NCBI GenBank assembly: GCA_028023455.1
Contig: JAQFVV010012477.1
Coordinates: forward strand, 1,173,501 to 1,237,500
Length of the DNA stretch: 64,000 nucleotides
Source: Epiperipatus broadwayi
Taxonomy: Eukaryota; Onychophora; Udeonychophora; Euonychophora; Peripatidae
Direction of reading: 5' to 3'
Shown here: in pieces, positions 35,301-49,631 of the stretch
How the letters are laid out: each line of letters opens with the position of its first letter
Numbering within the stretch: the stretch's first letter is position 1
Notes under the pieces: model-generated
Told to the model about the DNA's origin: nothing
Seen by the model: only the letters and a program-made list of their open reading frames with translations
Database searches by the model: none
Translations under genes and position numbers: made by a program

Positions 35301-35754
35301 TAATATAACACACAAAAATTCAATAGCAAAACTCCTAATAAGCAAATATTGTCATAATATTAATTAATATTCATCAATTAAAATAAAATGAAATAAGAAA
35401 CTTCATCTCACTAACTTTACATTTTATACATTTGTCATGATGTACACACACTAATATATAATACAGGATGTATAACTATAGCTTATGATGATGGCATATT
35501 AACTGTACATTTAAAAATCATAAAAAGTAAATAACTATTAATGATACTGGAATATATTTGAGTCCTTGTATGTTTAAATTTTAATTTTGGTACATGGTAC
35601 AATGCACGTTTAAACTGCATGACAAAATAATAAGAAATAAGCAATTAGTAATCATAATGTAACATTCTTGATTAATAATATATTATAATGTTAATTTTAC
35701 ATATATAATAATATAATAAATATACAATTTAACCACTTAACATCACATGAACAC

Positions 35755-36250
35755 CATTCTTTATGCACACACAAGTTGTTTTACAAGAGGCAAAACTGTG
35801 TATACAATAGCACCACTCATTGCAAGTCAGAGTAATCAATGAATACATTAAGTGTTTGCATAAAATCCCTATCTATGGCCTACTAATTCAATCTCCCCAG
35901 ACTAGTTTTTAGCATGTGGCTTTCATCAGTGAGGAGGCTTGGATCTCAGAGCACTGCATTATTGTGTTTTCATTTTGGACTCAAAGCTTTATAGTTAACT
36001 GAAAAAGTAAAAAGTGGCTGATGGAGGGTTGCATCAGATTCTAAGATCTAGATGCAGTGCTCTCAGATTCAAGGCTCCTCAGTAATGTAAGCCTTAAGTT
36101 AGAAACTTATCTTGGGATATTGGATGAGTAGGCACTAGATATGGATTTAATGCAAAAATCTTCTGGCAACTATTGATTCCTCTGACTTGCACTGAGTGGT
36201 GCTACTGTGTGGAGTATTTTGTCTCTGTGCAAATGCATAATTTCTTTGAC
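35755..36250. mobile_element. Palindromic MITE, ~500 bp
   Basis: The left arm (about 35760-35960) is the inverse of the right arm (about 36045-36245): 'agcaccactcattgcaagt' (35811-35829) against 'acttgcactgagtggtgct' (36184-36202), with 'gagcactgcat' paired with 'atgcagtgctc' nearer the centre. The centre is about 36003. No ORF; superfamily unknown. Confidence 0.65.
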
Positions 36251-37059
36251 TGTGAATTAGTGATGTATATTTAAATAAGTTCATATTGAATTCAAAGGCT
36301 AGAAGATCAATCTAGAATAATATTTTTTCCAACATAAACACATATTGGAACTTTATGTTATACTTCTTAGCTTACTTTTTGTTTGCACAAAACTAAATTC
36401 ATATATTAGTCAACAAATTATTGATTGCACAATGTAAATTATCTTGCAGTTTAAATAATAAAGAATCAATTTATTTATTAATATTTTATAATTGTCTTTG
36501 TTCACATAAATTATATTCAAGTAACCTTTAGTATAACAAACACTTTTTTATTATATTGATATTTATCCAATATTTTCAATATTAATAAATCATATAATTC
36601 TTCTAAATAGACATATTATTCACATATTATTCACTGTCAAGACTACATAATAATTATCTCATTTTTTACATTCCTATCTTATCCACACAATCTTTTAATA
36701 TATTTTATTTTCGGATAATAATAAATTAGTGCTTATTTTAATGTTATGAAAAATAATTCTTTATATATGAGGCAAACATTATTCTTAATGAATCAACTTC
36801 TTATTAAAAAAAAAAAAACGTAATAAATTATTTTTTATTTTATTTTTGTTGTTGTGTCGTGAAAATATTGGTTATATATATATGCAAATAAAGGAAATGA
36901 ATCAATGTACTTTTAATTCATAACCTTAGACAGGGTGATTTACTTTTTGTTTATTTTTGAAACCAGTTAAGGTAAAAGAGAGTGACTAACTTACAGTTTT
37001 TCACTCAGTTAAGGATAAGACAACCATATATATAAATATTATTAGACGTAAATTAATTT
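36251..37059. other. AT-rich non-coding stretch
   Basis: Nothing recognised; short poly(A) and (TA)n tracts only. Confidence 0.5.
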
Positions 37060-38975
37060 TTCTATTTCACCATCAAAATTACTATTTGAAAATATTATTT
37101 ATAAAGTGGAAAGTACTTTATCAAAAACATGTTGCACAGAGGCAGACATAATTAGAGAGAAAATATACACTATTTTAAATAAAACAAAACCACCTTAAAG
37201 TAATTTACCTGTTGATGAAAAAAATTTTGTTTAAATTAAAAAATAATAAATCGATTACTATCCTTTCAGCAGATAAGGGTAATACTACAGTAAATTTGAA
37301 TACTAGTGATTATTACAAAAAATACATACTTTATTAAATGATAACATGAATAAAAAAAGTATAGGGTTCCTATGGCATATCTTGAAAAGAAAACTAAAGC
37401 ATTAATTTATAATATTTATTAATATTTAAAAACTAAGCTCTATCTTACACCTAGAGAATTTTTTTTTCCCCAAAGGTATATGGTTAGCCAAAAATCCACA
37501 AAGCATATATTCCATTGAGACCGATTGTAAGTGCAGTTGGTATATTAACATAGACCCTAGCTCATTTTCTATTTTCTTGTCTACGGCCATATTTAACAGA
37601 AATACTATTTTATAATATGGATACAAACTATTTGTTTGAGGTTATCTGAGATATTAAATTAACTAAAAATGATATTTTGGTAACTTTTTATATTGTTTTG
37701 CTTTTTACTAGTGTATCCTAAAGGAAGCTATAGAAGTTTTGAAAAATGTTCAATTGCCTGATTTTGTTATGAGTTTGATTAAACACTGCTTATTAAAGAC
37801 ATTTTTTGTGTTTAATGGTTAGATGTATATGCAAACATCGGGTTTAGCTATGGGTTCACCAATTTCTCCAGCATTGTCTTCTATTTTTATGGAAAACTTG
37901 GGAAATAATATTCTTATATTAGGAGTTAAAATATGACTGAGATTTATTGATAATACTTTTTGTTTTTTGGACTCATGGTAAGCATGTTCTTGATGAATCT
38001 TTAATATTCTTAAACACTTTTCACAATAATATTTCCTTTACTATGGAAGTAGAAAATAATAACCAATTTCTATTCTTAGATGTTTTAATTGAAAGAAATA
38101 AGAATGGTCTTTTCTCTCATGATATACATAGAAAGCAAACAAGCTGGAAGATGTCTACATTTTTCTTCTCATAACTATCAAGTACAATTATTTTCAATGA
38201 TAAAGACATTGTAATATAGAACTAAGAGACCTTCTGATGACATCCATTTTCACCAAGATATTTATGCTACTAAAAAATGCTTCTTCATAATCATTCTGAT
38301 CACCGGATCATTATTAGATTTTTTTTATATATAATAAGAAAACAGATTTTGGTACTTCAAAAATTAATACTGTCCTTCCATATATAAAGGGAATAACTGG
38401 CAAAATTGGTAATGTTGAAAAGAAAAATAATATCCTCACAGTTTACACTATATTAACAAACAATGTATTTCCATGTTCTAAAAACAAAATTTCTTTGTAG
38501 TGCCATGGTGTATATAAAATTCCATGTGGAGTTTGTTTACATTCATACACTGGACACACAAATCATAGATTAAACATAAATAAGGAAAACATGTTTTGGC
38601 ATTTAGAAAAAAATCCAATTCTTCAGCCATTTATTCACACATTAAATTAACTAACCATGACATCAATTTTAATAAAACACATATTGTGGCAAAAATTGAA
38701 CAATATAACCAGAGACTACTCAGGGAATGTATAGAGACTATTAAAATGCTTACATCAAAATATGAATTGAAGAAAATTAACATTATTTAGAAAAAGTGAT
38801 TGGAGAATAAAAATTTTTTTTTAAATTTCTCAACCTATAGCTTTTGAGAATAAAGAGAAATAACAAAGGAAAAAAATATGATTTTAAATCTTACCACATG
38901 CATTCTTATGATGTGAGAAAGTTGCTCTGAGGAAAGTATTTGTTATTGTACTGAAACATTAGCAATTTAACTATT
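37060..38975 (+). pseudogene. Penelope-like element, RT plus GIY-YIG, degraded
   Basis: The N-terminal part near 37080-37220 resembles the pre-RT region (KVESTLSKT, then NLPVDE). The hallmark block ITILSADKGNTTVNLNTSDYY lies at 37256-37318. Then a QTSGLAMGSPISPALSSIFMEN motif B block (37832-37897), RFIDNTF in place of the catalytic motif C (37937-37957; Asp-Asp altered to Asp-Asn), and NNNQFLFLDVLIERN (38058-38102). A GIY-YIG strand YKIPCGVCLHSYTGH follows (38515-38557), then a final open stretch with HDINFNKTHIVAKI and QRLLRECIETIK (38596-38790). The 3' region ends in a hammerhead-like motif. Many stops and frameshifts; dead. The 14.5-15.2 kb copy is the same family. Confidence 0.8.
38919..38968 (+). 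ncRNA. Hammerhead-like motif in Penelope terminus
   Basis: ctgagga lies at 38927-38933, stem II is agtat/gtact (last pair U-G) and gaaa is at 38953-38956. Then comes cauu and agcaatt, which pairs with agttgct (38920-38926) as a 5-7 bp stem I. Stem II keeps pairing by a wobble change relative to the 15.2-kb copy (AGTAC/GTACT). An extra A lies before stem II, as there. Confidence 0.42.
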
Positions 38976-39059
38976 ATGTTTTTACTTCACTATGATTTCA
39001 TTATTAACCATGAGAATATTGAAAGACTATATAATAGTTAATTAATATATTTATTATTT

Positions 39060-39960
39060 TAGAAACAAAGATAAACTGGATTACTATATGACTCTTAAAC
39101 AAATAGCAAAATGTGGATATATTCCATATGAATCAAAAGTACCAATGTCATATAAAATGGCAGGTTTGAAGTTCTTATTTAGAAATAATAATCTTTGTAA
39201 ATACACATCAGATAATACCAAAAATATTGAAATTTATTATAATGAATTGTTAAACGTTGGATATAATTATGATTGTGTTTATTATACTGTTAAAAATTTG
39301 AATTCTGAATATAAAAATAATATTAATAATAATGTTAATTCTTCCGAAAATTTTTTCTAAATATCAATACCATATATTTCAAAACAACAGGCAAGTTTCA
39401 TTAAGAAAATGTATAAATGTATATGTGATATTGCATTTTATGCATCACATACAATTAATAAATTAATAAACAATTCAAAAGATAAGACTTTATTGTCAAA
39501 TAAAAATTGTATCATTTACAAATGGACAAGTAGGTGTGGCAGTGGATATATAGATGAATCGAGGTGCACATTGGAAAAAAGAACAAAGGAGCACTTGTTA
39601 TTATTTAAAAAAGGTTCAAAATACAAAATTATAAAAATAATGATAATTTATCAGCTTCAGTCTTTTATGACCATAATAAATCATGTATATATGGTTTTGA
39701 TTTTAATTATAGTAACATAAAAATATTGGAAACTGAAAGAAATAATAATAAAAGAAAAATTAAAGAAGCGATATTAATATATAAATACAAGCAAGATTTA
39801 ATTAATAGGCAACATTAACATCACAAAATTATGGGAAAGTTGACTTCATGGAATTATGGGAAATCTGACATTTTAAAAGTATTAGTTGACAAAAACTACA
39901 AAGATAGTTAAAAGCACTTCTAAGTGACGATTATAGATATATTTTTATAAACTTTTAAAT
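39060..39960 (+). pseudogene. Penelope-like element, C-terminal half with GIY-YIG region
   Basis: An open stretch of 90 codons (39088-39360) begins TLKQIAKCGYIP and includes VPMSYKMAGLKF, the region after RT. A second of 103 codons (39409-39720) contains KQQASFIKKMYK just upstream and then CIIYKWTSRCGSGYIDESR and TLEKRTKEHLLLF. This is a GIY-YIG nuclease strand-helix in which GIY is altered and YIG reads YID. The tail IKILETERNNNKRKIKEA (39721-39775) matches the 29-kb copy. RT is missing. The terminus at 39878-39930 carries a hammerhead-like motif. Confidence 0.7.
39878..39930 (+). ncRNA. Hammerhead-like motif, Penelope terminus (39.9-kb copy)
   Basis: UUGACAA lies at 39886-39892. Stem II is aacta with tagtt, then AAAA, agcacuu, and cuaag, pairing with uuag upstream of the core. 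The first stem II pair is A-U where the 29-kb copies have G-C: both strands changed. U3 and A8 are as in the other copies. Confidence 0.45.
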
Positions 39961-40022
39961 ACTGTATTTTCTAATATTTATTTATAAATTTATGTATATT
40001 ATTTTCAAGAAATACAGACATT

Positions 40023-41544
<1,522 letters not shown>

Positions 41545-42050
41545 CAATCTCAAACTGTTGTCAAGACAACCATATATATATATATGTATAATCTAAATGT
41601 TCAAGTTATTTGCTTATAATTTTTGTTTTTGATTATATTCTTGTTATTTTTATAATAAAGAAATTGTTGTATTTAATACATCTGTTTATTATTATTGAAA
41701 CCATCATTTTTGTATATTTATGAAATAAAAGATCATATTATTGAAACCATTGTCTTTGTATATTTATGAAAGAAAAGGTCATATTTTTAAGTTACTAAAT
41801 TGCATATTAATTTATTGAAATTATATACACTATTTATTGTTAATTTTGCTATCTGAAATACAAATTAATAGGATAAGGTGATGTTCAATAAAATTTTCTG
41901 TTACATTCAGTGTACCTAGAATTAACATATAAACTTTACATTTAATTAATTAAGAATGATTTAATAACCTGATATAAACAATTAGTTAAACATTATATTT
42001 AAGTTAAAAATGAGAAAGAATTAAATTACTAGCCTTATTTAAAATACATA

Positions 42051-42907
42051 CACCTGGGTATCATTTTACACAATAGATAGGTTCCTCAGAAAACACGCAC
42101 ATCGCACAATCGCACAAAAATAGACGTAACTTACATTGAAAAAGGGGAGATGTGGTCTGTGATTTTTCAAAATTTGCGTAATCAAAGCACCAACATAATA
42201 TTACTTTAAAATTTAAAAATAAGGAAATAAAATATGACTAATAAAAAATTCAAATTTGAAAAAAATTAATACAAGACAAACTTTTTTAACTATAATATTT
42301 AATTTTATTCAAAATAATATATTTTTATGCATAATTTACAGTACAGTAATTTACATTTTTTATACACATTTTAATTATTATTATTTTCTGGTGACAATGT
42401 AATTAGTAATTAATCTTTGAGACGATGATTTTATTAATTGTTTACAAAGCTCACGATATCCAGACATACAACCATTTAGCTCTCGTTGGAATTTAAGAGC
42501 ATGTTAATGTTTAGTGTCATTAATAAGAAAATAATAATTGATTATGTTCTTTTTTAAAAAGCAAAAACAGAATGTGATTTAAAATGCAAAATTAACATGC
42601 ACAATGTTTGAACAAATTTACATTATAATCTTGTAAAATTTAATATGTGTATACATAAAATGTGGAAATCATGATTTTAATTTCATTATTGCATAAAATC
42701 TTACTATTATAAAGCACTGAAAATATTGAAATTACTAAGATGAAAGTCGAATTCCAATAATGTGCTATTACTTTCAATATAACATAAGTACGTGAAATTT
42801 ATTATTTAAAGTAATAGTGCATTATCGGAAATCGACTTCCAGTGAAACACGAATTGAGTAACTTCAAAATCATGTTAAATAAGTCCGCGTAAAAAGAGAC
42901 CCAGGTG
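42051..42907. mobile_element. Tc1/mariner-type MITE, 857 bp, TA target duplication
   Basis: It starts 'cacctgggtatcattttaca' directly after TA (42049-42050) and ends with the inverse 'aaaaagagacccaggtg' directly before TA (42908-42909). The termini match over about 20 positions with few differences. TA duplication plus short terminal inverts are the mark of Tc1/mariner/pogo elements. There is no transposase ORF, so it is a non-autonomous derivative. It also contains an internal palindrome at 42743-42841. Confidence 0.7.
42743..42841. repeat. Internal palindrome of the 42-kb MITE
   Basis: 'aaagtcgaattccaataatg' and the inverse 'cattatcggaaatcgactt' form arms of about 30 bp, extended by ctattacttt/aaagtaatag. 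It could be a nested smaller MITE or a structural part of the element. Confidence 0.6.
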
Positions 42908-43305
42908 TATTGATTTATTTAAAGTAGTTCTTTTTACAAGAGATATATCAAAAAAATAAGTGTTTAAGAATATAGTAAGTTTATTATCATACATCTAAAA
43001 GAATAATGTGAAAAAGTTATACATTTTGTGTATTATTAAATTGTGAAATAGTATGAAGATTTATGTGATGAGGAGAAAAAAACAGGTATTCATTTTAATT
43101 TAGTTTCGTAAGTACACAATCACATCTAAACACACACATGAAAATACAATCTGAACTGATCAACATTTTGCTCTTACTTATTACAACTTGAACTTTTGGA
43201 TTATAATTAATATATATATATACATGGTTGTCTTGACAACAGTTTGTGATTGTTGTTTGTTATTGTTATTGAGAATGTCTAATTATAGACTGGTTTTACT
43301 TAATA

Positions 43306-43870
43306 TATATATATATGTTTACATTTTAAATCTTATTTAATTATTAAATCATATATATATTACATGAAATCAACTGATGTTTTAAAACAATATATATTAA
43401 TTCAAATGTACTTCATAAACTTAATAAAAAATAATTTCATATTTATACTAAGTGACTTGTTTTAAATCTTTGAAAATGTTTTCAGTTGCCAAAGCTAATT
43501 ATTTAATAAATCAATTTTACATCAGATAATATTTACATTACAATCCAGTCTAAATTTGTACACTAACTTCGAAATATATTAAATTTCAATTATGACATAA
43601 GAATTGTATCATAACATTATTTGCTATTCAAACAATTTCAATAAAATCAGAATATTTAAACTAAAACAAAATTCTAAAACATCTTATTAAAATATTAATC
43701 TATTAATATATTTTAATTATTAATATTTTGTAAATTAAATATTTGAATGGCAATATGTTATATATAAATATATTTCTAAAAACATTAAAACAATGAAGCA
43801 AAATATTGAACAAATAGTTATTTCGTTTCATATATGATATACTTATTTTGTAATAAGTGTAATAATGTTG
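43306..43870. other. AT-rich non-coding stretch
   Basis: Nothing recognised. Confidence 0.5.
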
Positions 43871-44945
43871 AAGGCTAAATGGGTTTGTAAATAATCTTTA
43901 AAAACCAGTCAACACTTAGACAAGCCCAATATCAATAAAAATCAACAATTTCAAACTGTTGTTTAGGCAACCTCTTTTTAACAATAAAGGTAAAAATCCA
44001 TCTTTGTTAATGGTTTAATATACTTATAAGACACTAAAAAATTGCAATTTGCCTACAGGATTGAAATTATTGATACAAATTAGTTTAAATAAACCTCTTT
44101 AAACAGATAAATATAACCTATGCTGAATGCTAACTAACAAATAGTCAATTATAGTATTACAAATTGCAATTATAAATTTCAATTTGCACCCAAAATATTA
44201 CTTAAATAATAAGTGTAATAATGCTCATTATTAAAGAGATTTGTAAGTAATCATTAAAAACAGTCAACACTTAGACAATTTCAATATCAATAACAACTGA
44301 CAATTTCAAACTGTTGTCAAGACAACCTCATTTTAATAATAAAGGTGGAATCCCACCTTTATTAATGATCTAATATACTTATATAGACACTAATCCATAA
44401 TTTAGATCTCTCTGGTCAAGTTGCAATCTTTAGTGTCTATATAAGTATATTAGACCATTAATAAAGGTGGTATCCACTATTATTGTTAAAAGGAGATTGC
44501 CTTGATGACATTTTGAAATTATTGATTGTTATTGATATTGAGTTTTTTAAGTATTGACTGGTTTTTAACATTACTTACAATCCATTTAGCCTTTAATATT
44601 ATTACACTTGTTATTTAAGTAATACTTTGGGTGCAATTTGAAATTTTTAATTGCAGTTTGCATTGTTATAATTGTCTATTTATTAGTCTGCATGCATAAT
44701 AGGTTATATTTACCTGTTTAAAGAGATTTATTTAAATTTCTTTGTATCAATAATTACAATCTCAGTGGCCAAGTTGCAATTTTTAGTGTCTTTATAAGTA
44801 TATTAGACCATTAATTAAGATGAAATTCCACCATTATTGTTAAAATGAGGTTGCCTTGACAACAGTTTGAAATTATTGATTGTTATTGATATTGGGATAA
44901 TCTAATTGTTGAATAGTTTTTAAAAATGATTTTGTAATGGATATA
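43871..44945. mobile_element. ~1.08-kb palindrome with duplicated units in each arm
   Basis: The centre is near 44412. The inner arms (44361-44393 and 44430-44463) are nearly perfect inverts around 'ctaatatacttatatagac'. Pairing continues with some mismatches to about 43880 and 44940. Each arm contains two direct copies of an about 170-bp unit (L1 43871-44040 and L2 44221-44392; R2 44431-44600 and R1 44791-44945), separated by a spacer that is also mirrored (44041-44220 and 44601-44790). Units carry the 'gttgtcaagacaacc' motif shared with the 15.4 and 41.5-43.3 kb elements. No ORF. Confidence 0.75.
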
Positions 44946-47900
44946 TACCAATAACTTTTAGAATTTTTTTAATGTCTGACAAATTTTCAATAAGTAATAC
45001 AATAAATCAAATCTGATCATGAACAACAACTTTCTAATATTGTCAATAATTCTCCTGTATAATAATATGTTATTTGTGTTATCAATTTTTATTTTTTATT
45101 TTTTTGGTATCAGGAAACTTTGTCCATGCTGTTTACTAGCTTGTGGTTTAAGTAAATGTGATTATAATTGCTTAATTTTTTAAAACTGGACATTTTTATA
45201 TTAAATGATTAACAAGTCATCTTTTTTTTTTTGTTCATCTAGTAAGAGATTACAAACATCCTCAATCTTTACTATTGAATAAAATCTTCATTTTATACTA
45301 AAACTCAATAAGAAGGATTTGTTTTTGTTTTGATTTAGTATTATAAATGAATAATATTTTAAACCTTACATTTGACATCCTTAAATATTTAAAAACTGCC
45401 TTTCAAATGCCAATGATATGTCATATACAACATTAAATAAGTTAGTATAAACATTCTTATAGAAATAAAACAAACTATTATTTTATTTTAAATGTTTTTG
45501 TAAATGTAAATAAAAAAGATAGATGAATGAAAAATCTATCAAATTCTTTTTTAATATGTGATGGGTTTTTTTATAATAATTGCAATATTTGAAAACATTC
45601 CAACATCACATTGATTCTGACAGATAATAATGTAATAGATGCATTCATTTTCTTTTTTGATATTACAATCAAAAACATGTATATCTTAAAAACAAAAGAT
45701 AATTAAATAAATTAAAAGTTTACATATGTATTTCTTTTTGTTTTAAATAATATTCAAATCATTACTGTGCAAATATAAGCAAAAAAAAATTATAAATAAG
45801 TGTAAAATCATATTTTATATATTTCAAAATCTTTGCATGAAAATGGGACGTGGAAAGTACACACCCAGAAAGCATTTCTTTTTATGAAAAACAATAGCAG
45901 AATTTCTTATACCTAAGCCAACTCTCTGTAATATTTTCAGATTTAGTTTTCAAATAAACAACAATAAAAACACTATTAAACATATATAATGACTTACTTA
46001 TTTAAATAGCATTATGTTGATAATTCTGTTATAAAAATCTGAAGATCATTGTCACTTAATATAATGTTAACACATCATTTTAAAATTGTGTTTTGGAACA
46101 ACTATGCTTTTTCATAAGTTAACCATCAGCTTTTTAGTGAATTTATAAGTTAAAAAGTTAAAGGTATATTTTAAAATAAAAATACTTTTTTAAAAAAATA
46201 ATTACCATTGATGTAGGTTGTAGGTAGCAGGAAATTTACCAGAATACATTTTCCAGTCTGTTAAAAGAATATGCTAAGGGATTTGTATTCACTGTTGATA
46301 TCTAATTTAGGGAACAAATTTTATGCTTCCCTGATTCTTAGAAATTTTGTACTTTACTTTTGAATCAGAACATTATTCTTTTTTGTTTTATAAACACTAG
46401 AATAAAGACACATCAACTAAATTAATTTCCTCTTCTAAATACTTTTAGCCAATATGTCATGATAACTAATTTAGACAAGCATCTGAAAAACTTTCCTAAC
46501 TAAGACATATTGCAAAAGAAAGAAATACAATCTTATGATTTTTATTTATTTTAAACCTGAATATAAAAGATTTATGATCTTATCTTTAAAACCATTAATT
46601 TTTATCTCTATATTTTAAGTTGTTTTATTTTTAACTAGTAAACAAGTTTATTCCCAATATGTGACATGATTTTTTTTCTGCATAAATTAGCTCTGAATCA
46701 TTATTTTTTAAAATATATATATACTGATTAATTAAAATAAGTCTAATATAGAAAGACTAGACAAATCCTTTTTTAGTATTTAAGAAAAAAAAATACAATT
46801 TCTACAAAAATTAAATTTATTTAAAAGTGTAAATCTATTGAAATAAAAATGAGATGTATTTACTCTAATCATTTATAAAGTATTAGTTTTATGATCATAT
46901 TCACACTAACGGAAATATTTTATTTTATCTGTGTGTACACTACAGATGTTTAAACTTATTATTTTATGATTGGGTTAGTCTATCGCTAAATTAATCTACT
47001 TATTATTTTCCATCTTCTTGAGAAATGTTTTTTATTCTATTCTTTCCTCTATTTATTTTTTACCTACGTTAGAGAAACGTATACATTTATGCATAACTTT
47101 TTAATAAATTACTCATCTATAATATAAATATAAAGAAAAATATGCATACATATTAAGATACCAACTAAAAAAAATGTTTTTTTTTTTAATCCACCTTTGT
47201 GACAAAAACATATTGATGAAATGTGAATGATACAATTTCTCTTTTTTCATGTAATTTAATGTTAATTATTAACATCCATTGTTATCTTCAATACATTTAT
47301 TTTCTCGACACTATATTTTTTAATATTAATATAATCATAAAAACAAACAATTTTTCAAGATAAGCTAATGATGTGTATTAGAGAAGAACATGCCATTTTA
47401 TGCATTACACACAATTTATCTTATAAAACCATATACATGTATTTATTTGCTGATAAGAATTTATCCCAAAATGAAGAGATATACTCAATAATTAAGTGAT
47501 TCTGCACTAAATCCTGACAATAAATTGTAAATAAAAAATCTTAATCATAAGTCTAGTTGTTGATTTCAGTTTGAAAATTAGTAATGAAATCTTATATGAT
47601 TTGATAAATTAATAACACTTTTTCACTTGTTCATTTTATAAATCTTTATATATATGTTGTACCAAAAACTCCACACCTCGTATCACCGAGAATGCCACTA
47701 GGCTACTGTTGAATTAGAAAAGTTCATTTATGGTGATCAGAATTTATGTGATGATGAATGGTTCAATATAAATGCCACTCACTAGTCACAGGGAGAGGAA
47801 GAGTTCTTAAACATTATTTAGACAATTGAGTAACAGAATACAAAAACAAATGTCAGCAAAAGAAAAAATAATTATTAATAATTCTTAGATTTATTAAATT

Positions 47901-49631
47901 CAAAACAAATATTAGTTCTAAAAAAGTTTCAACCAAATCCCTTAACTTGATTGATGTGAGAGTGCAAGTGAGTATTATGGTGTCTCAAAAGCCTTGGAAG
48001 ACAATTTTGTTTTTTTCCTTTAAGTTTATTGCAAACTGTCATGATCTTCATACCAATGGTTTATCTACTCCAATGCCTTTCACTTTCTTTTATATTTTCC
48101 TTCTTTTTAGAAATATATTCCAATTTTCTACATGAATATATGAATATCAATGATATATCTCTTGTTGAAAATCTTCATTAAAGATTATCTTGAACAGTAG
48201 TCAATGAACAGTGTATCACGATCATTGATCATTCCTTAACCCGGGAAAAGACATCAGGACCAAAACAAGGATGTCTATGATCCTTAAACACTGATAAGGA
48301 CTCACATTTAGTATACAATCTTTAAGGTCCCCCTCCATATAAGTAAATAAAAAAGATTATGATTTATATAATATCAAATATAATAATGAAAAAACTCACA
48401 CTCTATATGGCATAAGAGTCCAGAATTAAACCATAATCAATAAACAGCCAGTCAAAATGTGAATGGTCTGCCAAAAATTCAGAGACACTTTAAAGTAATT
48501 TAATTTCAAATAAAATGGGAAAGATACAATAAAAGGAAAAACATATTATTTACCAAAGCCTTCACTGTAAATAATAAAAAAATGAGAAGATGATAAAGAC
48601 TTTTGATACACTCTCAGATTCCCAGCTAATGTAAATAAACTCTCAAATTATTTTTTTCTATTATTAAGATGTCACAGTAGTAAAGAATAATAAAAAATAT
48701 TATAATAAATCAAGTAAAATTAAATAAACTTATACAGATAATCACAGATAATCCTATCATAAGTTCATTTTTACTTTTTCCATGTGTGTGTTAAATGGCA
48801 ATCTTAGAGACTTAAGCCCTAGTTATGTTAATAATAACATTTGGTTAATATCAAGACTTAAAATTTTACTTGTGAGTCATCCCAATAGCATACATAAGAT
48901 CCACTTCCAGCAAGTGTTCAATGATGTTGTTTTCCTTTTCTTTCTTTTTCCTTTTTTCTTTTTTTATGATAATCATGAAGTAGATCACAGAATATAAAGT
49001 CAAATTTACAGTTCAGTCTCAAATATTTTTAAATTAGAGCATGTTAATGATGAAATGACTGGAGCTCCAATATAAGATTTTAGCATGGCATGCCTTTGAT
49101 ATTTCTCTACAATGCTGATAGATTCTGCATTTTAAATTGCTTGGCACTAGTCCCCAGTAATAAGCATTTGAATCTTATTTTAGGAAATTGGTTTGAAGGA
49201 TGAAAAGTCTATGATAATGCTAGACAATCTTTTTTTTCTTTTGCTTTAAAAAATGGTTTTACTCTAGCAATTCTCTTTTGTCCAAAAACACCACTGAATA
49301 TGGAAGGCTTCACTGTGAAAAGCAAAAACTGAATGAATTAATATATATATATCTTGCTCTCTACCTCCCATCAGATCTTAATTTAGAAAAAAAATCTAAC
49401 CAGGGCTCTTATCATTTTTTCAAACATTAATTAAATACTAATTTATTAAAAAAACCTCTCCCTTCCAAAATTTATATGGAACAATTCAGCTTTAATAACA
49501 ATAAAAAATATCTCAATCAAAATCTTTTCAAAAAACCTATGCTTCCAAAATATAATCGGTGTGTGCAATATATATGTGTGTTTATAATGGCATGCACTAA
49601 AAAAATAACAAAGTCCAAAATTTTAACTAAC
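44946..49631. other. AT-rich non-coding stretch
   Basis: Nearly 4.7 kb with no recognised gene, RNA or transposon. Short poly(A/T) and (TA)n tracts only. Confidence 0.5.

Larger units (their letters stand above)
41545..43305. mobile_element. Foldback element of the 'gttgtcaagacaacc' family, with nested MITE
   Basis: The left end (about 41545-41625) and the right end (about 43165-43260) are inverted copies: 'caaactgttgtcaagacaac' against its complement, then a (TA)n tract, then 'gttcaagtt' in both arms. The same end sequence forms the arms of the palindromes at 15.4 and 43.9-44.9 kb. Inside lie a 46-bp tandem duplication (41692-41785, 'ttgaaaccat..tttgtatatttatgaaa') and a separate TA-flanked MITE. 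Boundaries are approximate. Confidence 0.5.

Noticed and set aside
35918-35945. Minus-strand CTGATGA followed by AAGCC in the 500-bp MITE
   Set aside because: No GAAA after a paired stem II; the match is limited to the first box.
44946-49631. Possible host exons in the long unannotated stretch
   Set aside because: Short ORFs (for example 47947-48135 and 48782-48997) show no domain and no convincing splice-bounded coding pattern.
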